Shown here: positions 33,746-42,337 of the stretch, one piece after another
How positions within the stretch are numbered: position 1 is the first letter of the stretch
Layout of the letters: each line of letters opens with the position of its first letter
Assembly: GCF_003148805.1 (NCBI RefSeq)
Contig: NZ_QGGX01000009.1
Coordinates: 62,001 to 126,000, forward strand
Length of the DNA: 64,000 bases
Direction: 5' to 3'
Source: Aminobacter sp. AP02
Lineage (GTDB): Bacteria > Pseudomonadota > Alphaproteobacteria > Rhizobiales > Rhizobiaceae
Notes under the pieces: model-generated
Told to the model about the DNA's origin: nothing
The model's database searches: none
Seen by the model: the letters and a program-made list of their open reading frames with translations, nothing else
Made by a program: the position numbers and the translations under genes

Positions 33746-33888
33746 GACTTAGGCACTCGCGATTTCGGCATGATCCCTTACGCAAATAAGGTGCGCTTCA
33801 CGCGGCCGTGCAAGAGTTCTGTGAACTGCGCTGCTCCGCAACTCTCGCAAGCTTTCGGAGCGGCATTTTCTCGGGCAGTTTGCGATTG

Positions 33889-34836
33889 ATGACAGCCTAC
33901 TTGCTCAAACGCCTGCTGATCGGAATGGTGACCCTGGGCGTCGCTTCCGTCGTAGTGTTCTTGATGCTTGAGGTTGTCCCAGGCGATCCGGCGCGGCTGA
34001 TGCTGGGCATGAATGCCAGCGACGCTCAGGTCGAGCTCTTGCGCGACCAGATGGGCCTCAATCAGCCGTTGGTCGTGCGCTATCTCACCTGGGCCGGCGG
34101 TTTGCTGTCACTCGACTTCGGCAAGTCCTACACCTACTCCGTGCCTGTGATCGACCTGATCAAGGAGCGCCTGGTCGTTTCCTTTCCGCTCGCCATCATT
34201 GCGCTCACCCTGTCCACGCTGATCGCCATTCCTGTTGGGCTGTTTGCCGCCGCACGTCGCGGCAAGGCCGCAGACACGGCCGCCATGGCCGTGGCACAGG
34301 TCGGAGTGGCAATGCCGAACTTCTGGTTCGCGCTGCTGCTCGTCTATGTCTTCGCCGTCTGGCTCAGACTGGTACCCGCGGGCGGCTTTCCCGGCTGGGG
34401 CAATGGCGTCTGGCCGGCGTTGAAGGCTCTGATCCTGCCGGCAATGGCCCTTGCCTTGCCGCAGGCTGCCATTCTGGCTCGCGTCACACGTGCCGCCTTG
34501 ATCGAGGTTCTGAGCGAAGACTATATCCGTACCGCCCGCGCCAAGGGCATGCCGATGCGCGCGGTGCTGTGGCGGCATGCGCTGCGCAACGCCATGATCC
34601 CGGTGCTCACCATCATGGGTCTGCAGTTCGCCTTCCTGCTCGCCGGCACCATCATCATCGAAAACGTCTTCTACCTGCCCGGCCTCGGCCGGCTGGTCTT
34701 CCAGGCGATCACCCAACGCGACCTGATCGTGGTTGAAAGCGTGGTGATGCTGCTCGTGGCAGCCGTGGTCGTGGTCAACCTGCTCGTCGACCTCTCATAC
34801 GCGGTGGTCGATCCACGTCTGAGGACGCGGCAATGA
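33889..34836 (+). CDS. Peptide ABC transporter permease (DppB-like)
   Basis: 315-residue inner-membrane permease. Six helices are apparent, starting MTAYLLKRLLIGMVTLGVASVVVFLML and continuing EVVPGDPARLMLG; the EAA loop reads DYIRTARAKGMPMRAVLWRHALRNAMIPVLT. The frame is open from 33808, but the DppB family begins at MTAYLLKR, so 33889 is used. It overlaps the next permease by the ATGA at 34833-34836. Confidence 0.92.
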   Translation: MTAYLLKRLLIGMVTLGVASVVVFLMLEVVPGDPARLMLGMNASDAQVELLRDQMGLNQPLVVRYLTWAGGLLSLDFGKSYTYSVPVIDLIKERLVVSFPLAIIALTLSTLIAIPVGLFAAARRGKAADTAAMAVAQVGVAMPNFWFALLLVYVFAVWLRLVPAGGFPGWGNGVWPALKALILPAMALALPQAAILARVTRAALIEVLSEDYIRTARAKGMPMRAVLWRHALRNAMIPVLTIMGLQFAFLLAGTIIIENVFYLPGLGRLVFQAITQRDLIVVESVVMLLVAAVVVVNLLVDLSYAVVDPRLRTRQ

Positions 34837-35702
34837 GCGATGCTGCCCCGCACCGCGAAGAGACCTTCGGCGACCTCGTCGGCCGGGCACTTGCCAACCG
34901 CTCCTTCGTCATCGGCCTGTTCATCACCCTGGTCGTTGCGGGCATGGCGCTGGTATCGTTCTTCTGGACGCCCTTTGACGTTACCAGGCTGATCGTTGCA
35001 GACCGGATGCAACCGCCATCCGCAGCGCATTGGTTCGGCACCGACCATTTCGGCCGCGACGTGCTGTCGATGATCATGCTCGGCGCCCGCAATTCGATCG
35101 CCGTCGCCTTGGTTGCAGTTGTCATCGGCATGGGCATCGGGGTGCCGCTCGGCTGTTGGGCCGCGGCGCGCGGTGGGTGGATCGATGAGGCGCTGATGCG
35201 CTTCAACGACGTTGTCTTTGCCTTTCCCGCACTCCTCTCCGCGATCATGATCACCGCGGTCTTTGGCCCGAGCGCGGTCAATGCCATCATAGCCATCGGC
35301 ATCTTCAACATCCCGGTCTTTGCGCGTGTCGCTCGTGCCGGAGCACTGTCGATCTGGCCGCGCGAATACATTTTGGCCGCGCGTGCCGCCGGCAAGAACA
35401 AGACGCGCATCACCATCGAGCACATCCTTCCCAACATCGCCAACCTGCTGCTGGTGCAAGGAACCATCCAGTTCGCGCTCGGCATCCTCGCCGAAGCCGC
35501 CCTGTCTTATGTCGGGCTTGGCACGCAGCCGCCAATGCCGAGCTGGGGGCGCATGCTGTTCGACGCGCAGACGCTGATGATGGTGGCGCCTTGGCTCGCC
35601 CTCTTCCCCGGTTGCGCGATACTGCTCACCGTCTTGGGCCTCAATCTGCTTGGCGACGGCATCTCAGACATCTTCGATCCGCGTGCGAGGCGGCGGATAT
35701 GA
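34833..35702 (+). CDS. Peptide ABC transporter permease (DppC-like)
   Basis: 289-residue second permease of the importer. A hydrophilic start (MSDAAPHREETFGDLV) precedes the first helix; HWFGTDHFGRDVLSMIMLGARNSI is the family hallmark and the EAA loop is EYILAARAAGKNKTRITIEHILPNI. It overlaps both neighbours by 4 bases, so all three membrane and ATPase genes are translationally coupled. Confidence 0.93.
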   Translation: MSDAAPHREETFGDLVGRALANRSFVIGLFITLVVAGMALVSFFWTPFDVTRLIVADRMQPPSAAHWFGTDHFGRDVLSMIMLGARNSIAVALVAVVIGMGIGVPLGCWAAARGGWIDEALMRFNDVVFAFPALLSAIMITAVFGPSAVNAIIAIGIFNIPVFARVARAGALSIWPREYILAARAAGKNKTRITIEHILPNIANLLLVQGTIQFALGILAEAALSYVGLGTQPPMPSWGRMLFDAQTLMMVAPWLALFPGCAILLTVLGLNLLGDGISDIFDPRARRRI

Positions 35703-37324
35703 GCCTGCTTGCGATCGAAAAACTGTCGTTGAAGATTGGCAGCTTGCCGATCCTGAGGGATATCGACCTGTCGATCGCACCAGGCGAGGTCCTGGGCCTA
35801 GTCGGCGAATCCGGCTCAGGCAAATCGATGACCGCACTTGCCATCATGCAGCTTGCCCCTGCATCCGCGCGGGCCAAGGGCCGCATCACATTCGACGGCA
35901 CTGACATCCTGGGCGCATCAGAACAGCAGATGTGCGCGCTGCGTGGCGACGACATCGGAATGATCTTCCAGGAGCCGATGACCGCGCTGAATCCGGTCAA
36001 GACCATTGGCGAGCAGGTTGCCGAGGGCATCCGTTGGCATACGAGGGCCAGCCGCGCCGAGGCGGAGGAGCGCGCGAAAAAGATACTCGACCGCGTCGGC
36101 CTGCCGGAGCAGAAGTTCGCGCTGTCGCGCTATCCGCACGAGCTGTCAGGAGGCCAGCGCCAGCGCGTGGCGATCGCCATTGCCTGCGCGCTGAAACCCA
36201 AGCTTCTGATCGCTGACGAGCCGACGACGGCGCTCGACGTCGTATTGCAGGCGCAAATCCTCGACCTGCTGAAAGAATTGGTCAGCGAAAACAAGATGAG
36301 CCTGCTGTTCATCTCGCATGATCTGGCCGTGGTCACGGACATGGCAGACAGGATCACCATCCTGCGCCAGGGCACAGTCATAGCGACAGGCGACACCGCG
36401 CAGACCCTGTCGGAAGCCAACCATCCCTACACGCGCCAGCTCGCTCTTGCCTCCACCCACGTGCCGGCGCGGGTGAAGCCGCATGTGGACAATACAGGCG
36501 CTGACAACCTGCTCGAAGTGTCCAACATCACGCGAGAATATCCTGGCCGGCGCAGGTCGCTATTTTCCAGGTCAGAACCGGTACGTGCGGTGGACAACGT
36601 TTCACTGACCATGAAGCCTGGCGCATCAGTGGCACTCGTCGGGCGCTCCGGATGTGGAAAATCCACCCTCGCACGCATGATCCTGGCGCTCGACACGCCG
36701 ACGTCGGGTGCGATCAAGTTCCGCGGCATGAGCATCACTGGGCGCAGCGAGGCCGACCTGAAGCCAGCCCGCCGCAACATGCAGGTGGTGTTTCAGGATC
36801 CCTATGGGTCGTTCGATCCGCGACATACGGTGGAGCGGCTGGTCGCAGAACCGCTGCACCTGCTGGAACGGCGTCCCGACCGCAAGGAGCGCCGCAACAT
36901 GGTGGCGCGCGCACTGCACGAAGTCGGCCTCAGCCGCTCCGACATGGAGAAGTATCCGCACGAATTCTCCGGCGGCCAGCGCCAGCGCCTTTCCATCGCT
37001 CGCGCGATCATCACACGGCCCAAGCTGATTGTTGCCGACGAGCCGGTGTCGGCGCTCGACGTGTCGATCCGCGCCCAGATCCTCGACCTGTTCGCCGAAC
37101 TCAACCACAAGCTAGGCGTCGCCTATCTGTTCATCACCCATGACCTGACGGTCGCCCGCGCCATCACCGACGACGTGCTGATCATGCATGAAGGTAGGAT
37201 TGTCGAACGTGGCAAGACTGCCCAGGTGCTCGACCAGCCAACGTCGGAAGCCGCGCAAGCACTGGTGTCGGCCGCACCAGACTTGCACCGAGCGATTGCC
37301 CGGCGGCTGCAGGAGCAAGGGTAG
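35699..37324 (+). CDS. Fused dual peptide ABC transporter ATPase (DppD-DppF type)
   Basis: 541 residues holding two complete ATPase domains, as in GsiA/YejF. First domain: Walker A GESGSGKSM, signature LSGGQRQRVAIA, Walker B LLIADEPTTALD. Second domain, from about residue 270: Walker A GRSGCGKST, signature FSGGQRQRLSIA, Walker B LIVADEPVSALD. The stretch PHELSGGQR and PHEFSGGQR are the peptide-importer form of the signature. The start at 35699 overlaps the DppC-like stop. This completes the importer, so no other ATPase is needed. Confidence 0.94.
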   Translation: MSLLAIEKLSLKIGSLPILRDIDLSIAPGEVLGLVGESGSGKSMTALAIMQLAPASARAKGRITFDGTDILGASEQQMCALRGDDIGMIFQEPMTALNPVKTIGEQVAEGIRWHTRASRAEAEERAKKILDRVGLPEQKFALSRYPHELSGGQRQRVAIAIACALKPKLLIADEPTTALDVVLQAQILDLLKELVSENKMSLLFISHDLAVVTDMADRITILRQGTVIATGDTAQTLSEANHPYTRQLALASTHVPARVKPHVDNTGADNLLEVSNITREYPGRRRSLFSRSEPVRAVDNVSLTMKPGASVALVGRSGCGKSTLARMILALDTPTSGAIKFRGMSITGRSEADLKPARRNMQVVFQDPYGSFDPRHTVERLVAEPLHLLERRPDRKERRNMVARALHEVGLSRSDMEKYPHEFSGGQRQRLSIARAIITRPKLIVADEPVSALDVSIRAQILDLFAELNHKLGVAYLFITHDLTVARAITDDVLIMHEGRIVERGKTAQVLDQPTSEAAQALVSAAPDLHRAIARRLQEQG

Positions 37325-37342
37325 ATAGCCGGCTAGCCGGGA

Positions 37343-37774
37343 TTACGTCGCCGGCTTCACCACATCGACCGGGCTGATGCCAAGGAGATCGAGCGTTCGG
37401 CGCAACAGCTTGACTTCGTTCTCCGCCAGATGCGCGTCGGCCTTTGCGATATCGGCCATGTGGCGCGCGAGCTGCTTGCGCCGCTCGATATCGAGGCCGT
37501 GAAACATCGCAATCGCCTGCGAGCCGTTGGTCTCGTAACCGAACTCATTGAGGTAGTCGACAACGGCATCGATGCTACCGTCGGCGATACCGAACGCTTC
37601 GGTGCAGATCCGGCGAAACACCGCCATCTCGCTTTCGGTCGCTGCGCCATCAGCAAGGATCATGCGGAACAGCAGCAGAAGCTCCGCCGACAGTACCGGA
37701 TCGTCGGCGACCTTGCGCACGCCGGGGTCGCCCTCGAACATGTTGCGAATCTGGGCCAGCAATCCTGTCGCCAT
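37343..37774 (-). CDS. TerB-family protein
   Basis: 143-residue all-helical cytosolic protein of the TerB/tellurite-resistance superfamily: LLLLFRMILADGAATESEMAVFRRIC and HMADIAKADAHLAENEVKLLRRTLDLLGI, with paired acidic metal-binding sites (DGAATESE, DAHLAENE). AAGGG lies a few bases before ATG 37774; in-frame ATGs further up lack one. Stand-alone members are common and often not about tellurite. It converges on the transporter operon with an 18-base gap. Confidence 0.82.
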   Translation of the reverse strand: MATGLLAQIRNMFEGDPGVRKVADDPVLSAELLLLFRMILADGAATESEMAVFRRICTEAFGIADGSIDAVVDYLNEFGYETNGSQAIAMFHGLDIERRKQLARHMADIAKADAHLAENEVKLLRRTLDLLGISPVDVVKPAT

Positions 37775-37941
37775 GCGAATCCCTTCCATCGAACTACCTG
37801 CTGTTTCCGATATAGAACAAAGTTGGGCGAAAAACACTTGGCCCAACGGCTAAGCCGCAGCTGATGCGGCGGCGCTATTGCGCAAGCCAGATCACTGTGG
37901 TCGAAGGCGGCGACCCCCCTCCAGCGTGAAGCTCGGCACCA

Positions 37942-38727
37942 ATGTTCGACATTGCCACAGAGACCCTTCTCTTCCTCATTGCCGCTGCGTTCATCGCTGG
38001 CTTCATCGATTCCATTGCCGGTGGCGGCGGGCTGATCACCATTCCCGCATTGCTGTTGGCTGGTCTTCCGCCGGTGGAAGCGCTTGGCACCAACAAGCTG
38101 CAATCGCTGTTTGGCTCGGGCTCGGCCACCATCAGCTATGCCGCCAAGGGGCATGTCGACGTCAGGAAACAATTGCCTGCCGCCGTCATGTCCTGCATCG
38201 GCTCTGCATTTGGTGCATTGCTGGCAACCGTCCTGCCGATTGAAATCCTGCGCACATTCCTGCCTTTCCTGCTGGTCGCTATCGCGCTCTATTTCGCCTT
38301 CAAGCCCAACATGGACGACGTCAACCGCACCGAACGGCTGTCGCCTTTCCTTTTCGGGATGACGGTAGTGCCGCTGATTGGCTTTTACGACGGCGTATTC
38401 GGCCCCGGCACCGGCTCGTTCTTCATGCTCGCTTTCGTCGCTTTGGCCGGCTACGGCGTGCTCAAGGCCACCGCGCACACCAAGCTGCTGAACTTTGCCT
38501 CCAACATCGGTGCGTTTGGCGTTTTCGCGCTGGTTGGCGCCATGTCGTGGAAGATCGGCATCATCATGGGCATCGCCCAATTCCTCGGAGCCCGGCTCGG
38601 TGCCCACATGGCGATGCGCAACGGCGCCAGGCTGATCAAGCCACTCCTGGTCTGTACCTGCGTCGCACTTGCCATCCGCCTGCTCATCGACCCTACCAAC
38701 CCGCTGCGGGTGATGATGGGTTTCTGA
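37942..38727 (+). CDS. TauE/SafE (TSUP) family membrane exporter
   Basis: 261-residue membrane protein with seven to eight helices and the duplicated family motif: FIAGFIDSIAGGGGLITIPALLLAGLPPVEALGTNKLQS in the first half and GFYDGVFGPGTGSFFMLAF with AHTKLLNFASNIGAF in the second. TSUP proteins move sulfite, sulfonates, or other organic anions. Sulfite is tempting given SoeABC in the same window, but the two are not neighbours. Confidence 0.87.
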   Translation: MFDIATETLLFLIAAAFIAGFIDSIAGGGGLITIPALLLAGLPPVEALGTNKLQSLFGSGSATISYAAKGHVDVRKQLPAAVMSCIGSAFGALLATVLPIEILRTFLPFLLVAIALYFAFKPNMDDVNRTERLSPFLFGMTVVPLIGFYDGVFGPGTGSFFMLAFVALAGYGVLKATAHTKLLNFASNIGAFGVFALVGAMSWKIGIIMGIAQFLGARLGAHMAMRNGARLIKPLLVCTCVALAIRLLIDPTNPLRVMMGF

Positions 38728-38789
38728 CCCGGTTTTGACCGTCATTCGCGACGCTGGTAACGTCCGGTTGCCTCAGCGGAGCCAGGACA

Positions 38790-39620
38790 ATGGCAAGCGG
38801 CCAACTTTCTGCGGAAACATCGGCTGATCTCGCGGCGCAGTTCGAGATGGTGCGGCGTGCTCCGTCACCGCTGCTGGCAGGCGTCGTCACCGATCTCATC
38901 GGTTTTCGCGAACTTGTTTCCGTCTACAGCCGCCAGACTGAAGCCGCCTCGCTGACTGTCCCTCTGGTCATCAGCTTTGGCGAACCATTCGCCATCGGCC
39001 TGAGCCGGACGCCCGGCGACAACGACCGCTTCGCAAGCTTCGCCTCCGGCCTGCACGCCGGACCGGTGGTCATCGATTCCTTCGGCAGATCCTGCTGCGT
39101 CCAGGTCAATTTCACCCCGCTTGGCGCTCGCCGCTTCTTCGGCATGCCTATGAGCGCGCTGGCCGATCGCATGGTGCCGTTCGACGAGCTGCTTGGGGCC
39201 TCAGGCCACCGATTGCGCGAAAGGCTCGGCGAGCAAACCAACTGGCATGCACGCCTGGATATTGCCGAGTGCTTCATCATCGAGCGCCTGACGAAGGCAG
39301 CTTCCGTATCTGCCGAAGTCGGCTGGGCGCTGGAGAAGATAATCGCTAGCGGCGGCCGCAGCCGTATTGCCCCCATCGCTGCTGAGATCGGCTGGAGCAG
39401 AAAACACCTCGCCACGCGCTTCGCCGATCAGGTCGGCGTCGGCCCAAAGGCGATTGCACGCATCGTCAGGTTCAATCGCGCCGCAAGCCTTTCGAAGCTG
39501 GCCAGTCGCGCAGGCTGGGCCGATCTTGCGGCCGAGTGCGGCTATGCCGATCAGGCGCATCTCGTTCGCGAGTTTCGCGAACTCGCAGGCGCTACGCCGA
39601 CGGAGCTTCGCCTCGGCTGA
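38790..39620 (+). CDS. AraC-family transcriptional regulator
   Basis: 276 residues with the C-terminal double helix-turn-helix: RIAPIAAEIGWSRKHLATRFADQVGVGPKAIARIVRFNRA and LASRAGWADLAAECGYADQAHLVREFRELAGATPTEL. The N-terminal sensor half starts with MASGQLSAETSADLAAQFEMV and contains SGLHAGPVVIDSFG, a DUF6597/AraC-like ligand domain. It lies 81 bases before a VOC gene in the same direction, a pairing common for AraC sensors of toxic small molecules. Confidence 0.88.
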   Translation: MASGQLSAETSADLAAQFEMVRRAPSPLLAGVVTDLIGFRELVSVYSRQTEAASLTVPLVISFGEPFAIGLSRTPGDNDRFASFASGLHAGPVVIDSFGRSCCVQVNFTPLGARRFFGMPMSALADRMVPFDELLGASGHRLRERLGEQTNWHARLDIAECFIIERLTKAASVSAEVGWALEKIIASGGRSRIAPIAAEIGWSRKHLATRFADQVGVGPKAIARIVRFNRAASLSKLASRAGWADLAAECGYADQAHLVREFRELAGATPTELRLG

Positions 39621-39701
39621 GCCGGTAGCATTTGTTCAATACGGCCAAACGGCACTCGGCCACAGTGGGGTATCGTTCAACCGGCACAAAGGAGGCGCCA
39701 G

Positions 39702-40121
39702 ATGCCCGCTCTCGAAGCTCCACGCATATTCCCGACACTGCGCTACAACAACGCCGCCAACATGATCGACTGGCTGGGCGAGGCGTTCGGCTTTTCCGTC
39801 CATGCCAAATACATGAACGGTGCGGATGTCGGCCATGCCGAACTCGCCTTGGGGTCGTCACTGATCATGATCGGCTCGGCGCGCCCCGACGACTACGGCG
39901 CCATCGTCGGCGAACCCGGCCAGAATGGCGGCAAGTCGCTCTATGTGGCCGTCGAAGACGTCGACGCAGTCCACGCCCGCGCCAAAAATGCCGGCGCTGT
40001 CATCGTCCAGCAACTCACCGACCGAGACTACGGCAGCCGCGAGTTCGTCTGCCGCGATACCGAAGGCAATGTCTGGTGCTTCGGCACCTATTGGCCGAAG
40101 GCCGGCGAACCAGCAGCCTGA
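39702..40121 (+). CDS. VOC-family protein (PhnB/glyoxalase-like)
   Basis: 139 residues of the vicinal oxygen chelate superfamily: IFPTLRYNNAANMIDWLGEAFGF at the start and SREFVCRDTEGNVWCFGTYWP at the end, as in the glyoxalase-like PhnB group. Metal-ligand conservation is incomplete, so it may bind rather than convert a compound. AAAGGAGG lies just upstream of the ATG. Its partner is the AraC regulator in front; it converges on cobQ with a 6-base gap. Confidence 0.83.
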   Translation: MPALEAPRIFPTLRYNNAANMIDWLGEAFGFSVHAKYMNGADVGHAELALGSSLIMIGSARPDDYGAIVGEPGQNGGKSLYVAVEDVDAVHARAKNAGAVIVQQLTDRDYGSREFVCRDTEGNVWCFGTYWPKAGEPAA

Positions 40122-40127
40122 CGGGCT

Positions 40128-41597
40128 TCAGCGCGCGGCGGCGAAAATCGCGTCGCAGTCGAGATGCCGTTCGAGATGTTCGGCGATCTCGTCCAGGGCG
40201 CGTTCGACTTCGGCGCGATAGTCGATGCCTCCCCCCCTGATGCCAAGGCTTTCGAGGAACCGCCCACGAAAGCCGTCGGCACCAAACAGGCCGTGCAGAT
40301 AGGTTCCGAATACCTTACCGTCCGCAGAGGTCGCGCCGTCATCGACGCCGTTGATGACAGCTGTGGGCCGCGTGCAATCGGCACCCGTCGTCCGGCCAAG
40401 ATGGATTTCGTATCCCGACAATGGCTCGCCATAGCGCACCGACCGCGCCTCGACGTTGCGAACCGTCTTTTCCGGCTCCATCACCGTCTCGATATCAAGC
40501 ATGCCGAGGCCCTCGGCCTCCTTGACGTTGCCCTCGATGCCTAGCGGGTCATGCACAACGCGACCGAGCATCTGGTAGCCGCCGCAGATGCCGACGATAT
40601 GGCCTCCGCGCCGGCGATGCGCGTCGAGATCGCGGTCCCAGCCGTTTTCGCGGAAATGCATCAGGTCGCCGATTGTCGACTTCGAACCGGGAATGACAAC
40701 TATCCCAGCGTCGTCGGGCAGCCGCTGCCCGGGAGGCACGAACACCACCTCGACCTGGGGTTCGGCGCGTAGCGGGTCGAGATCGTCGAAATTGGCGATG
40801 CGGCCGAGCATGGGCACCGCGACCTTGAGCGCGCGTTTCTCGCCCCCCGCCAACCGCTCGAGGATCACCGAATCCTCCGACGGCAGAAGTGCTGCCGCCT
40901 TGAGCCACGGCACGACGCCAAAACAGCGCCAGCCGGTGAAACGTTCTATGGCCGTGATGCCGTCGTCGAACAGGCTGGCATCCCCACGGAACTTGTTGAT
41001 GAGGTAGCCGACGATCATGCGCCGGTCTTCTTCCGGCAGGATCAAGTGCGTGCCGGCGACCGATGCGATCACTCCGCCCCGGTCGATGTCGCCGACCAGG
41101 ATCACCGGCACGTCGGCGCGGGTGGCAAAGCCCATATTGGCGATATCGCGCGGACGTAGATTGATTTCGGCGGGCGAGCCCGCGCCCTCGACGATGATGA
41201 GATCGGCCCCCTCGCCGAGCTTGGTCCACGATTCGAGCACAGCCCCCATCAGTTTCGGCTTCAGCGACTGATAGTCACGCGCCTTGGCGTGGCCATAGAC
41301 CTTGCCCTGCACAACGACCTGGCTGCCGATATCGCTTTGCGGCTTGAGCAGCACCGGGTTCATGTGGATCGACGGCTTCACTCCGCAGGCAATCGCCTGC
41401 AGCCACTGCGCACGGCCGATCTCGCCGCCGCCCGGCTCGCCAGGAGTGTCGGCAACGGCGGCATTGTTCGACATGTTCTGCGGCTTGAATGGCCTCACTT
41501 GCAGTCCGCGATTGCGCGCCGCGCGGCACAGCCCCGCCACCAGAACCGTCTTGCCGACGTCGGAGCCGGTGCCCTGGAGCATGATCGCCTTGGCCAT
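40128..41597 (-). CDS. cobQ: Cobyric acid synthase CobQ
   Basis: ATP- and glutamine-dependent amidation of adenosylcobyrinic diamide at four side chains in B12 synthesis. 489 residues from ATG 41597. The N-terminal DTBS-like domain has QGTGSDVGKTVLVAGLCRAA and RPFKPQNMSNNAAV; the glutaminase domain has the nucleophile Cys in VGICGGYQMLG and the catalytic His in GTYLHGLF. An in-frame ATG at 41615 overlaps the upstream gene and is less likely. It starts 4 bases after the cupin gene, so both are in one unit, and it stands apart from any other cob gene here. Confidence 0.95.
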   Translation of the reverse strand: MAKAIMLQGTGSDVGKTVLVAGLCRAARNRGLQVRPFKPQNMSNNAAVADTPGEPGGGEIGRAQWLQAIACGVKPSIHMNPVLLKPQSDIGSQVVVQGKVYGHAKARDYQSLKPKLMGAVLESWTKLGEGADLIIVEGAGSPAEINLRPRDIANMGFATRADVPVILVGDIDRGGVIASVAGTHLILPEEDRRMIVGYLINKFRGDASLFDDGITAIERFTGWRCFGVVPWLKAAALLPSEDSVILERLAGGEKRALKVAVPMLGRIANFDDLDPLRAEPQVEVVFVPPGQRLPDDAGIVVIPGSKSTIGDLMHFRENGWDRDLDAHRRRGGHIVGICGGYQMLGRVVHDPLGIEGNVKEAEGLGMLDIETVMEPEKTVRNVEARSVRYGEPLSGYEIHLGRTTGADCTRPTAVINGVDDGATSADGKVFGTYLHGLFGADGFRGRFLESLGIRGGGIDYRAEVERALDEIAEHLERHLDCDAIFAAAR

Positions 41598-41601
41598 CGG
41601 C

Positions 41602-42219
41602 TCAGCCCCTTCCATCGGTGACGGTCCCGGTCACCGTCGACTTGGCGGCAAGCGGTCCGCCGCGCCAGAGATAGAGCGCCAGCAGCGGCTCGCTGCCAGT
41701 ATGCATGGCGTGATTCATGTTGGAAGCGTGGTGGATAACCTCGCCGCCCCTCCTCTCGCGAAAAGGCGTGTCGCCCATGCGCCATTCCGTGCCGCCGGTC
41801 AGGGGGATGTAGACCTCTTCCGCGACATGGTGATGGTCGGGATACTCTATGCCCGGACCGAGAACGAGAAAACCGGCCGCGACCTTCTCGTTCATATAGT
41901 GCCCACGCGTGCCGAACAGCTCCACCCAGCCGTAATTGTCGAGGAAATGCTGGCCGAAATCGGCGGCGGTGTAGGTCTGCCCCCAGTGCAGGACGTCGGC
42001 GCAACTGGCCAGGAGTTCGACCGCCCTACGCTCCGCAGGAGCGACCATTTCGGCAAGACGCCCCATCTGCGAAAGGCAAGCCAGGGATTTCGGCTCCAAC
42101 GTCCGCGCGGGCATCGCCCAGTCGATGTCACCGAGAAATTCACCTACAGGTGAAACCGAACCGGCCATCTGGAGATAGCTCCGGAAGGCTCCCAGCAGCT
42201 CATCAAATTTTGTCGCCAC
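41602..42219 (-). CDS. Cupin of the DMSP-lyase superfamily (DddL/DddQ-like)
   Basis: 205 residues from a GTG at 42219. The C-terminal cupin has GPGIEYPDHHHVAEEVYIPLTGG, giving Tyr126, His131, Glu135 and Tyr137 in the same spacing as the Zn ligands and catalytic tyrosines of DddQ, plus a second His cluster VIHHASNMNHAMH. The family converts dimethylsulfoniopropionate to acrylate and dimethyl sulfide, but many homologues in land bacteria are untested. It is the first gene of a unit with cobQ (4-base gap), divergent from an acyl-CoA dehydrogenase. The substrate is inferred from motifs only. Confidence 0.72.
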   Translation of the reverse strand: MATKFDELLGAFRSYLQMAGSVSPVGEFLGDIDWAMPARTLEPKSLACLSQMGRLAEMVAPAERRAVELLASCADVLHWGQTYTAADFGQHFLDNYGWVELFGTRGHYMNEKVAAGFLVLGPGIEYPDHHHVAEEVYIPLTGGTEWRMGDTPFRERRGGEVIHHASNMNHAMHTGSEPLLALYLWRGGPLAAKSTVTGTVTDGRG

Positions 42220-42337
42220 GTCGCTTCTCGCCCATGCATTTACGCACAGCCGCTCTGTTGAAGGTCGGGTTGCGCGGCTGCATCATTGGTCTAGATTGAA
42301 CGCCGCGCATAGCCAAAAAAACGACAGGGAGGCCGAC

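Noticed and set aside
42220-42337. Cobalamin riboswitch ahead of the cupin-cobQ unit
   Set aside because: No B12-box or the usual long fold is visible in the 118-base gap.
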